The position numbers were made by a program, and so were the translations under genes. The notes under the pieces are model-generated. The model did no database searches. It had not been told where the DNA came from and worked only from the letters and a program-made list of their open reading frames with translations. A stretch of DNA of 6,895 bases from Bacillota bacterium (lineage in GTDB: Bacteria > Bacillota > Bacilli > Lactobacillales > Enterococcaceae), in the NCBI GenBank assembly GCA_023389005.1, contig JAEWFE010000223.1:1-6895 (forward strand), read 5' to 3'. Positions 1 through 5,261 of this stretch are shown one piece after another (the first letter of the stretch is position 1; each line of letters starts with the position of its first letter).

Positions 1-9
1 TGATACGAT
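1..9 (+). promoter_or_regulatory. Possible extended -10 element of the HAD gene
   Basis: TGATACGAT fits an extended -10 pattern (TG-N-TACGAT, 4 of 6 matches to TATAAT) and would give a start near base 16 and a short leader before the ribosome site. The -35 region lies outside the window, so this is only a suggestion. Confidence 0.22.
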
Positions 10-41
10 AAAGATAAGAAAACAGCAAAGGAAGAGGTACT

Positions 42-881
42 ATGTCAAAAATTATTTTTCTCGATGTTGATGGGACTTTAGTCGATTATGATAACACGTT
101 GCCTGAATCTGCCAAACTGGCTATTCAAAAGGCACGGGCAAATGGGCATCTAGTTTACGCATGCACTGGGCGAAGTAAAGCGGAAATGCCCGATTATATT
201 TTAAATATCGGACTGGATGGGATGATTGGGGGCAACGGGGCCTATGTCGAACATGACGGCAAGGTGATTATGCATCAAATGTTGTCCGCCAAAGATGTCC
301 GAGAAATTGTCGATTGGTTGCATGAACGGCAATTAGAATTTTATATTGAGAGTAATAGTGGGCTTTTTGCGAGTGAAAACTTTCGTGAAGTGGCGCGTCC
401 AGTCATGAAAAAATACGCACTAAAAAAAGGCAAAAAGCTAGAAGAAGTAAAAGATCAAGAAGTAGAAGATGTGCTACATGGCGTCGTTTTCGGTGGGGAG
501 CTGTATCGGGATGATGTGAATAAAATCAGCTTTATCCTCAACTCTTATGAAGATCATGAAGCAAGCAAACAAGCCTTCCCACATCTCAAAGCTGGTACAT
601 GGGGTGGTGTTGGCGAAACAGCCTTGTTTGGTGATTTAGGTGTGAAAGACATTACCAAAGCGCATGCCATTGATGTTTTACTTGACCATCTGCACGCTTC
701 AAAGACAGATACGATTGCCTTTGGAGATGCGAAGGTCGATATTCCGATGCTTGAATATTGCCAAGTCGGTGTCGCTATGGGCAATGGTGGCGAAGAAATC
801 AAAGCTATGGCCGATTTCATTACCGATGCAGTAGAAGACGATGGACTTGCCCATGCTTTTGAAAAATTAGGTTTAATCTAA
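42..881 (+). CDS. Cof-type HAD-IIB family hydrolase (phosphatase)
   Basis: This 279-residue protein is a probable cytosolic Mg-dependent phosphatase of the haloacid dehalogenase superfamily. Motif I is DVDGT, with nucleophile D8 and acid/base D10. Motif II is the threonine in ACTGRS (T42). The motif III lysine is probably K206, and motif IV is GDAKVDIPML, with D229 and D233 as likely metal ligands. Residues of about 85-190 between motifs II and III form the C2B-type cap, which places it in the IIB (Cof/YcsE-like) group. The usual Asn before the second Asp of motif IV (GDxxND) is Val here. Family members act on sugar phosphates, nucleotides or flavin precursors, and the substrate cannot be read from sequence. 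The ATG follows an AAAGGAAGAGG ribosome site at 27-37. It is a single-gene unit convergent with the next gene, and length is normal for the family. Confidence 0.93.
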   Translation: MSKIIFLDVDGTLVDYDNTLPESAKLAIQKARANGHLVYACTGRSKAEMPDYILNIGLDGMIGGNGAYVEHDGKVIMHQMLSAKDVREIVDWLHERQLEFYIESNSGLFASENFREVARPVMKKYALKKGKKLEEVKDQEVEDVLHGVVFGGELYRDDVNKISFILNSYEDHEASKQAFPHLKAGTWGGVGETALFGDLGVKDITKAHAIDVLLDHLHASKTDTIAFGDAKVDIPMLEYCQVGVAMGNGGEEIKAMADFITDAVEDDGLAHAFEKLGLI

Positions 882-882
882 C

Positions 883-923
883 AAAAAAACGCTCAGCCTT
901 GAAAATGAGGTTGAGCCTTTTTT
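883..923. terminator. Bidirectional intrinsic terminator between convergent genes
   Basis: GCTCAGCC at 891-898 pairs with GGTTGAGC at 909-916, with one G-T wobble, and the stem can extend by two pairs (899-900 with 907-908). It is followed by six T (918-923) for plus-strand transcripts. Seven A (883-889) on the other side give a U-tract for minus-strand transcripts. It therefore serves both the HAD gene ending at 881 and the small gene whose stop codon is at 927-929. Confidence 0.9.
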
Positions 924-926
924 GCC

Positions 927-1169
927 TTAATATTGGGCTTGAATCGTGACTTGATTTTGCTTTAAGCCTGTTTTTTTGAAAAAGTCCTGAATAAAAAGTT
1001 GTGAATGGGTATAAGGACTTTCTGCATCTGTTAAGGTCAGTACGTAAAACTTATCATAGGGATTCATCCAGACCCCAAAATTCTTCAAAGCCACGATGTC
1101 GATATTGGGTGCATCTGCGGTTAATTCGATTTTGTATTGGCGAACATTATGCATATTGTTGAAATTCAT
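927..1169 (-). CDS. Hypothetical protein, 80 aa
   Basis: I do not recognise this family. The 80-residue product is soluble, with no signal peptide, no membrane helix and no cysteine. It reads as short beta-prone stretches (around YKIEL at 12-16 and KFYVLTLT at 40-47) followed by a probable helix at about 56-67 (SQLFIQDFFKKT) and a beta-like tail (QVTIQAQY), suggesting a small alpha/beta fold. The first ATG is supported by GAGG (plus-strand CCTC at 1176-1179) six bases upstream; the second Met (residue 6) has no comparable site. The gene ends four bases before the bidirectional terminator's T-run and is separated from the toxin gene by 74 bases, so it is probably its own unit. That it is real rests on the ribosome site, its fit to the terminator and the lack of any competing frame. 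No function can be offered. Confidence 0.75.
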   Translation of the reverse strand: MNFNNMHNVRQYKIELTADAPNIDIVALKNFGVWMNPYDKFYVLTLTDAESPYTHSQLFIQDFFKKTGLKQNQVTIQAQY

Positions 1170-1197
1170 TTCCTGCCTCGATTCTATTATTTATTTG

Positions 1198-1226
1198 TTT
1201 ATATGATAACACTTTCACAAAAAGAA
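1198..1226 (-). promoter_or_regulatory. Weak candidate promoter for the 80-aa gene
   Basis: Read on the minus strand, TATAAA (1198-1203) lies 17 bases after a poor -35 box, TTCTTT (1221-1226). The -10 matches consensus at 5 of 6 positions and the -35 at only 2. It is listed because the gene needs some promoter in this 74-base gap unless it is read through from the toxin-antitoxin unit. Confidence 0.25.
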
Positions 1227-1243
1227 AGCTATTTTCTGAAGTA

Positions 1244-1522
1244 TCAATCAAATAAATCATCATGTTTACCCGTTCTAGTTAACACCAAAGTTATACTTTC
1301 TTTCTCTATTTTATAAATCAAAAGCCAATCATCTTCAATATGTAGCTCTCTATATCCTTGCCAATTTCCTTTTAGCGAATGGTCCTTATAGAATGTCTTT
1401 AACTTATAAGTATCCTTTGAAATAATGCATTCGACAGCAACTTTAACTTTAGTAATATCATAGTGCTTCTTTTTGTATCTTTTCAAGTCTCTTTTAAATG
1501 TAGGAGTTTGCCTAATCTTCAT
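1244..1522 (-). CDS. yafQ: YafQ family type II toxin (RelE-superfamily mRNA interferase)
   Basis: The 92-residue protein matches the length and pattern of YafQ, a ribosome-dependent endoribonuclease that cuts mRNA in the A site. From memory of E. coli YafQ, the functional residues are His50, His63, Asp67, Trp68, His87 and Phe91. Here they align with H48 (KDHSLKG), H61, D65, W66 (HIEDDW), H87 (RTGKHDDLF) and F91, so the active site looks intact. The N-terminal half is lysine-rich and helical (about residues 8-35). The start codon lies inside the antitoxin gene's end (11-base overlap, 1512-1522), and no strong ribosome site precedes it. Translation is probably coupled to the antitoxin, which would keep toxin below antitoxin. 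Base composition is low: 17 G+C in bases 1261-1320. Confidence 0.92.
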   Translation of the reverse strand: MKIRQTPTFKRDLKRYKKKHYDITKVKVAVECIISKDTYKLKTFYKDHSLKGNWQGYRELHIEDDWLLIYKIEKESITLVLTRTGKHDDLFD

Positions 1523-1703
1523 TGATACTCTGCCACCATTCTTCTACACTATCAAACGCTTCTGTATTTCCGCTTTCTACGTCTAACCGTGCTTTGATGT
1601 TTTCTAAATCTTTTAGTGTATAGATATATTCAATAATTAAGTCAAGTTCTTCAGCATTGAGACCATTAATCATCCTAGTTAATTCATCCACTTTTGCAGA
1701 CAT
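1512..1703 (-). CDS. Antitoxin of the YafQ-type module
   Basis: This 63-residue acidic protein lies upstream of and overlaps the toxin gene, the standard antitoxin-first order, and should neutralise the YafQ-like toxin by direct binding. It does not show the clear N-terminal ribbon-helix-helix strand of RelB/DinJ. Instead residues 4-31 form a leucine/isoleucine-rich helical pair (VDELTRMINGLNAEEL, then DLIIEYIYTLKD). A flexible acidic tail ends in AFDSVEEWW (49-57), a typical toxin-wrapping segment. I chose the ATG at 1703 because GGAG (plus-strand CTCC at 1712-1715) sits 8 bases before it. The in-frame ATG at 1709 would leave only 2 bases and add two residues. Identification rests mainly on position next to the toxin; the family is uncertain. 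Confidence 0.82.
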   Translation of the reverse strand: MSAKVDELTRMINGLNAEELDLIIEYIYTLKDLENIKARLDVESGNTEAFDSVEEWWQSINED

Positions 1704-1750
1704 TTTCATCGCTCCATTCTTTTTAATAAAAAAAAGCTGATTTCAACTAT

Positions 1751-1779
1751 AATATATCATTCATTGTGATAAAAGTGAA
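1751..1779 (-). promoter_or_regulatory. Candidate promoter of the toxin-antitoxin operon
   Basis: On the minus strand, TTCACT (plus 1774-1779, 4 of 6 matches to TTGACA) is followed after exactly 17 bases by TATATT (plus 1751-1756, 5 of 6 matches to TATAAT). Transcription would begin near 1744, leaving a leader of about 40 bases before the antitoxin ATG at 1703. Confidence 0.55.
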
Positions 1780-1784
1780 TGAAT
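1757..1784. repeat. Palindrome over the TA promoter, candidate operator
   Basis: TCATTCA (1757-1763) and TGAATGA (1776-1782) form a perfect 7-base inverted repeat with a 12-base gap. A second register, ATTCATT (1759-1765) with AATGAAT (1778-1784), is also perfect. The repeat fills the spacer and the -35 box of the candidate toxin-antitoxin promoter, where a toxin-antitoxin complex would bind to repress its own operon. Binding is inferred from position only. Confidence 0.4.
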
Positions 1785-1847
1785 TAGTATGAAACAACAA
1801 ATGAAAACAGATATTATTCTTTATTTAGTTTTAATCACAAAGAGGTG

Positions 1848-1888
1848 AAAATGTGTAGCAAGAACATTTTACCCTACTACACATTTTT
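1848..1888 (-). terminator. Probable terminator of the ABC cluster
   Basis: AAAATGTGTAG (1848-1858) and CTACACATTTT (1877-1887) are a perfect 11-base inverted repeat with an 18-base loop, just past the permease stop codon at 1892. In the minus-strand transcript the 3' arm ends in TTTTC, so the U-tract is short and the loop long. It is plausible but not a strong terminator. The stem is also T-flanked for plus-strand transcripts. Confidence 0.5.
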
Positions 1889-1891
1889 GAG

Positions 1892-3154
1892 TTATTTCAC
1901 TGTTTTCATTAATTTGATGGATTGTTTGAAAGCCGCCAACACCCCACGGTCATTGTAAACAAGAACATTGGCTTTATACATTTTCGCTGATAAGACCATC
2001 ACCACGGTACTAATCAAGACATTTAGCGCTAAACTGATGAAAGCACCTGGATAGCTCACCACTTCATTGACAATTCTAAGTGGCATCGCAAAACTAGACC
2101 AATACGGAATATAAGAAGTAATGGTCAAAATCGGACTTTGCGTGTTGGTAAAGCTAAAGACCAAGCCGCCAAAATAGCCAATCATCGCTAAATACATCAC
2201 CGGCATAATGGCTTTGGAGGTTTCTTCTGCGCGATTGACAAGAGAGCCTGCCACCGCTGATAAGACCGCATATTGGACAATTCCCGTCAAGACAAACAGC
2301 GCCACTAAGACAATATTTAAAAATAAAGTCCAACTAAAATGCGCCCCAAAATCCACACTTGCTAAAAATGGCGCCAGTTGCTCATTATCCTTGAATTGAT
2401 ATAAACCAAACAAAAAGACGGGAATGTAAACAGCCATCTGCGTCAAACCAACCAAGATGACACCCATGATTTTTCCATAATAATGCGTGCTTGCCTTGGT
2501 ACTCGATAAAATAATTTCCATAATCCGACTACCTTTTTCCGTCGCAATTTCTTGGGCGATAATATTGGCATAATTCGCAATAAACAAGAATAAAATAATC
2601 GTGCAGGCAAATCCGATAATCATCTGAACAGCTGCGCCATCTTCTTGTTTTTTCGTTAATTGGCCTTGATTATTGACGGTCACTTTATTTACCGTAAGTG
2701 GTACTTGTTGGTCGAGTTGGGCCAATTGTTGCGCACTTAACCCTAACTTTTGGGCAGAGATTTGGCGTTGGATTTGACTTAACATCATGCGCAATTTCAG
2801 CTGCGTACTGGTTTCCACACTATCTTTGGCCAATAATTTTGCTTCAAGAACCTCTTTTGAAGTATCTAAAATTAAGAAGGCATCAATTTTATCTTCTGCC
2901 AGTTGCTTTTCACCGGCCTTTTCAGATTTCATCGCTTGAAACTCGAATTCCTTTGATTGGCTCAAGGCGTTGGCAAGCACCATCTGTTGGTCATACACGC
3001 CAATTTTGTCAATGCTGGACGCGTCACTCATAAATTTCCCCATGCCATAATACAAAGCACCAATTACAAGTGGCGCCAACACCATAATCAAAAAGGCGGC
3101 CGAACGTACTTGTTTTTTATAAACATTTAATGCAATAATCCAAAACTTACTCAT
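1892..3154 (-). CDS. ABC-2 type transporter permease (NatB/YhaP-like)
   Basis: This 420-residue integral membrane protein is the translocation subunit paired with the ATPase encoded immediately upstream. One N-terminal helix (about 19-38) is followed by a large outside domain (about 42-170) containing a Gln-rich helical stretch. About five or six further helices lie between 175 and 390. The sequence QEIATEKGSRIMEIILSS (201-218) after the second helix is the hallmark of ABC-2 exporters of the NatB/YhaP type. NatB exports Na+ in Bacillus; other relatives handle peptides or drugs, and the substrate here is unknown. The ATG at 3154 has AGGTG six bases upstream (plus 3161-3165). A GTG at 3163 would add three residues but lies on top of that ribosome site. 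The start overlaps the ATPase stop by 8 bases (ATGAGTAA), so the two are translationally coupled. Confidence 0.92.
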   Translation of the reverse strand: MSKFWIIALNVYKKQVRSAAFLIMVLAPLVIGALYYGMGKFMSDASSIDKIGVYDQQMVLANALSQSKEFEFQAMKSEKAGEKQLAEDKIDAFLILDTSKEVLEAKLLAKDSVETSTQLKLRMMLSQIQRQISAQKLGLSAQQLAQLDQQVPLTVNKVTVNNQGQLTKKQEDGAAVQMIIGFACTIILFLFIANYANIIAQEIATEKGSRIMEIILSSTKASTHYYGKIMGVILVGLTQMAVYIPVFLFGLYQFKDNEQLAPFLASVDFGAHFSWTLFLNIVLVALFVLTGIVQYAVLSAVAGSLVNRAEETSKAIMPVMYLAMIGYFGGLVFSFTNTQSPILTITSYIPYWSSFAMPLRIVNEVVSYPGAFISLALNVLISTVVMVLSAKMYKANVLVYNDRGVLAAFKQSIKLMKTVK

Positions 3155-4046
3155 TTTCCGCACCTGCTTTCATCTTGAAAATCTCTTCTAAAGTTGGTGG
3201 CTGCTGAATAAACATCGGAATATAGCCGTCTTTAGTCACCATTTGGAAGATTTCTTTTCCCACCTCAGGATCTGATAAATGCAGAATAGTGCGATTGGCT
3301 TGGTGGGTATCTACTTTTGCTACACCTGGTAAAGTTTCAAAATGATAATCGGTATAATCGCCTTCTAAATACAAACGACTACGGCCAAACGACTCCCTGA
3401 TTTCATCGACTTGGCCATTTAGGACGGTTTGCCCATTTTTCAGCATAATCAGCTGGTCGCAAATTTGCTCGACATTGTCCATATTATGACTTGAAAAAAT
3501 GACACAAGCATTGGATTGGCGCAATTCGATAATCGCATTTTTCATAATTTGGGCATTCACCGGATCCAAGCCGCTAAATGGTTCATCTAAAATCACTAAC
3601 TTCGGCTGATGAATTAAGGTCGCAATCAACTGAACTTTTTGCTGATTTCCTTTTGAGAGCGTCTGGACTTTATCGGTTTTCTTGCCTTTTACTTGGAATT
3701 TTTCGAGCCAGCCGTCAATCTGTGGGGCGATTTCTTTCCTTGATTTGCCCCGTAACTCTGCAAAAAATAATAATTGCTCTTCTATCGTTAACTTCGGATA
3801 CAATCCACGCTCTTCAGGCAAATAGCCAATGAAATTATAGTCTGCTTCCCCGATTGGATGACCGTTGAATAACACTTCCCCTTCATCTGCTTGTAAAAAA
3901 TCCAAAATCAAGCAGAAAGTCGTGGTTTTCCCTGCACCATTTTGGCCAATTAATCCTAAAATCGAGCCTGGTTCAATGGTAAAGGATAGCTGATCCAACG
4001 CTTTGTAATCCCCAAAAGTCTTGGATAAATTTCGTACACTTAACAC
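3147..4046 (-). CDS. ABC transporter ATP-binding protein (NatA/YhaQ-like)
   Basis: This 299-residue cytosolic ATPase powers the permease encoded next to it. Walker A is GQNGAGKTT (34-42, K40). The signature is LSKGNQQK (130-137), Walker B is LVILDEP (150-156, catalytic E155) and the switch histidine is H187 (SSHNMDNVE). The Q-loop position reads GYLPEERGLYP (from about 74), with Glu where many ABC proteins have Gln; this is usual in the NatA/YhaQ group. Residues after about 210 form the C-terminal accessory region of that group. I chose GTG at 4046 because AAGAGGTG (plus 4053-4060) lies 6 bases upstream. The longer frame starts with a GTG at 4055 that is part of the ribosome site itself. The gene follows the DUF3169 gene by 28 bases with no terminator between, so cotranscription is likely. 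Confidence 0.93.
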   Translation of the reverse strand: MLSVRNLSKTFGDYKALDQLSFTIEPGSILGLIGQNGAGKTTTFCLILDFLQADEGEVLFNGHPIGEADYNFIGYLPEERGLYPKLTIEEQLLFFAELRGKSRKEIAPQIDGWLEKFQVKGKKTDKVQTLSKGNQQKVQLIATLIHQPKLVILDEPFSGLDPVNAQIMKNAIIELRQSNACVIFSSHNMDNVEQICDQLIMLKNGQTVLNGQVDEIRESFGRSRLYLEGDYTDYHFETLPGVAKVDTHQANRTILHLSDPEVGKEIFQMVTKDGYIPMFIQQPPTLEEIFKMKAGAENE

Positions 4047-4052
4047 AGCAAA

Positions 4053-4060
4053 CACCTCTT
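4053..4060 (-). promoter_or_regulatory. Ribosome site fixing the ATPase GTG start
   Basis: Minus-strand AAGAGGTG, followed by six bases (TTTGCT) and GTG at 4046. Its last bases double as the GTG of the longer frame, which rules that start out in practice. Confidence 0.7.
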
Positions 4061-4074
4061 TAATGAATCATCTT

Positions 4075-4836
4075 TCAATTTAATTTTTGTTTACGTAACT
4101 TCAAATAATAAACTTGGAATAAAATATTAAACGTCCCAAATAACGCGGTAACTATCAGTATTGCAAAAAATCCTGTATCGAAAAGTAATTGACCGATAAA
4201 CGCAAGAAACATCGCAATAATAAAAACGATTTGCATTTTACTAAACGTTGAATAGGCACTTTGGTAAGTGAGTTCTTTTTCGGCTTCATCACTATAGGAT
4301 AACCATTGCTCTAAATAATTCATCGAAGTCGGATCAGCCTTACTTTTTTCAGGATAAACCTTAATGGATAAACGATACAACTGGATAATAACATAGTCGG
4401 TATAGAAAAAATTGAAAATATATAAAACTGCAATGATAAGATAGATATCTATCTCAATAATTGTATTTAATAAGCACGCACCCAAGATGAAGAAACAGAT
4501 ACTCACAACCACCAAAATCTGACTACGAGCAAACTGTATTTCAAATTTATCTTCTAAAAAATCTAATACCTCTTCCTCTGCTTGGACAATCCTTTGTACA
4601 GTCAGCTTCGTTTTTCCATAGTAAATCCCCAACACGATATTTGCAACGATACATCCAAACAAAAAAAGATAAACAAAAGCTTGTTGTAAAAATAATTTAA
4701 GCTGATTTAAATCGATATGCCAAAAGCTACGATTCAACCCTCCGATAATTGAAACTCCCAGACCAATCACAGCGCCTAATAAAACAAAATTCATCGTTTT
4801 GCCTACCCATTTCTTCACTACCTTATCCTTTTTCAT
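4075..4836 (-). CDS. DUF3169-like membrane protein
   Basis: This 253-residue protein of unknown function has about six membrane helices, near residues 15-34, 51-72, 107-127, 131-155, 201-221 and 223-245. A charged cytosolic-looking loop occupies about 156-200. That loop contains SYSDEAEKELTYQSAYSTF (180-198), which I recognise as the conserved segment of the DUF3169 family, commonly encoded beside small XRE regulators in Firmicutes. The start is ATG 4836: AGAGGAGG (plus 4846-4853) lies 9 bases before it, while the ATGs at 4845 and 4842 are 0 and 3 bases from that site. It overlaps the regulator gene by 14 bases, so the two are coupled. It is markedly AT-rich (15 G+C in bases 4381-4440). A sensory or membrane-anchoring role for the regulator is possible but unproven. 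Confidence 0.85.
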   Translation of the reverse strand: MKKDKVVKKWVGKTMNFVLLGAVIGLGVSIIGGLNRSFWHIDLNQLKLFLQQAFVYLFLFGCIVANIVLGIYYGKTKLTVQRIVQAEEEVLDFLEDKFEIQFARSQILVVVSICFFILGACLLNTIIEIDIYLIIAVLYIFNFFYTDYVIIQLYRLSIKVYPEKSKADPTSMNYLEQWLSYSDEAEKELTYQSAYSTFSKMQIVFIIAMFLAFIGQLLFDTGFFAILIVTALFGTFNILFQVYYLKLRKQKLN

Positions 4837-5044
4837 TTTCATCATCCTCCTCTAATTGAAAAATGTCTTCTACTTTGACTTGGCAGATTTGAGCAATTTT
4901 TAGGGCAAGGGATACAGAGGGTGAATAGTCACCACGCTCAATGAGACTAATGGTTTGCCTGGATACCCCCGCTAATTTACCCAGCTCGGTTTGATTCAAT
5001 CCTAAAGAAGAACGATACTCTTTTAAATAGTTAATCAATCCCAT
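4823..5044 (-). CDS. XRE-family helix-turn-helix transcriptional regulator
   Basis: This 73-residue protein is almost entirely one Cro/C1-type DNA-binding domain (about residues 4-64). The helix-turn-helix is in NQTELGKLAGVSRQTISLIERGDYSPS (17-43), with the recognition helix around SRQTISLIE. An acidic tail (LEEDDENE, 64-71) follows. It lacks a separate sensing domain, so it either responds through a partner or acts as a simple dimeric repressor. The ATG at 5044 has AGAGGTGG (plus 5051-5058) six bases upstream. It is the first gene of the cluster and its end overlaps the DUF3169 gene. Three copies of one inverted repeat upstream are the expected binding sites, so it probably represses its own operon. 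It resembles the small YozG/YvaO-like regulators of Firmicutes. Confidence 0.93.
   Translation of the reverse strand: MGLINYLKEYRSSLGLNQTELGKLAGVSRQTISLIERGDYSPSVSLALKIAQICQVKVEDIFQLEEDDENEKG
4846..4853 (-). promoter_or_regulatory. Ribosome site deciding the DUF3169 protein start
   Basis: Minus-strand AGAGGAGG within the end of the regulator gene. It abuts the first ATG of the open frame (4845) and is 9 bases from the ATG at 4836, favouring the shorter protein. Confidence 0.65.
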
Positions 5045-5080
5045 CTTTTTCCACCTCTATATTCTTTTTTGAATCATTTT

Positions 5081-5098
5081 TGACAAATATCCTTGTCA
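5081..5098. promoter_or_regulatory. Operator-like inverted repeat, copy 1 (gene-proximal)
   Basis: TGACAA-ATATCC-TTGTCA, a perfect 6-base inverted repeat with a 6-base gap. It lies just downstream of the candidate -10 box, over the expected transcription start of the regulator operon, where a bound repressor would block initiation. Confidence 0.75.
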
Positions 5099-5103
5099 TC
5101 TAT

Positions 5104-5132
5104 ACTCTAACATTGACAACTATTCTTGTCAA
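5104..5132 (-). promoter_or_regulatory. Candidate promoter of the regulator/DUF3169/ABC operon
   Basis: On the minus strand a consensus TTGACA (plus 5127-5132) is followed after 17 bases by TAGAGT (plus 5104-5109, 4 of 6 matches to TATAAT). Transcription would start near 5097, inside operator copy 1, giving a leader of about 50 bases. The imperfect -10 is the weak point of this call. Confidence 0.55.
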
Positions 5133-5133
5133 T
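5112..5133. promoter_or_regulatory. Operator-like inverted repeat, copy 2 (middle, longest arms)
   Basis: TGACAA-CTATTC-TTGTCA at 5114-5131, extended to perfect 8-base arms ATTGACAA and TTGTCAAT. The right arm, read on the minus strand, supplies the TTGACA -35 box of the operon promoter. As the most symmetric copy it is probably the strongest site. Confidence 0.8.
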
Positions 5134-5139
5134 TATTTT

Positions 5140-5157
5140 TGACAAGTTTTTTTGTCA
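5140..5157. promoter_or_regulatory. Operator-like inverted repeat, copy 3 (gene-distal)
   Basis: TGACAA-GTTTTT-TTGTCA, the same 6-base arms and 6-base gap as the other two copies, upstream of the -35 box. Centre distances are 33 bases (copies 1 to 2) and 26 bases (copies 2 to 3). Confidence 0.72.
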
Positions 5158-5218
5158 TTTTTGGCAAAGGCGCTAGTAAAGGAAGGGAGGTTCGTATTTT
5201 TTCAACCTTTCTCAAAGC

Positions 5219-5253
5219 AAAAAAACCAGCCTAGCAAACTTTACTAGACTGGT
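5219..5253 (-). terminator. Intrinsic terminator of rny
   Basis: On the minus strand ACCAGTCTAG pairs with CTAGGCTGGT (plus arms 5244-5253 and 5225-5234), giving ten pairs with one G-U, followed by seven T (plus A-run 5219-5225). It begins eight bases after the rny stop codon and insulates the regulator operon from rny transcription. Confidence 0.92.
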
Positions 5254-5261
5254 GAGATTAT

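Noticed and set aside
554..820. 88-codon open frame on the minus strand inside the HAD gene
   Set aside because: It lies wholly within a gene with intact catalytic motifs, has no ribosome site of note and gives a low-complexity Ser/Pro-rich product.
1219..1237. Small hairpin (AGAAA/TTTCT) followed by T on the minus strand after the toxin gene
   Set aside because: The stem is only five A/T-rich pairs, too weak to call the terminator of the toxin-antitoxin unit with any confidence.
1764..1840. Inverted repeat TTGTGAT (1764-1770) and ATCACAA (1834-1840), possible ends of a small mobile element
   Set aside because: Only seven exact bases, with no flanking duplication, in an AT-rich gap. Chance is sufficient.
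2208..3033. Plus-strand frames of 63 and 111 codons inside the permease gene, and an 84-codon frame (3578-3832) inside the ATPase gene
   Set aside because: All are antisense to genes with clear family motifs, and their products show no domain.
5162..5167. Possible fourth operator half-site TGGCAA
   Set aside because: One mismatch to TGACAA, and no TTGTCA partner at the required 6-base gap.
5181..5190. Plus-strand GGAAGGGAGG resembling a ribosome site
   Set aside because: No start codon with an open frame follows within a useful distance on the plus strand.
5173..5247. Inverted repeat CTAGTAAA (5173-5180) with TTTACTAG (5240-5247) overlapping the rny terminator
   Set aside because: Eight bases 59 apart could compete with the terminator stem, but the rny terminator stem is longer and there is no gene this would control.
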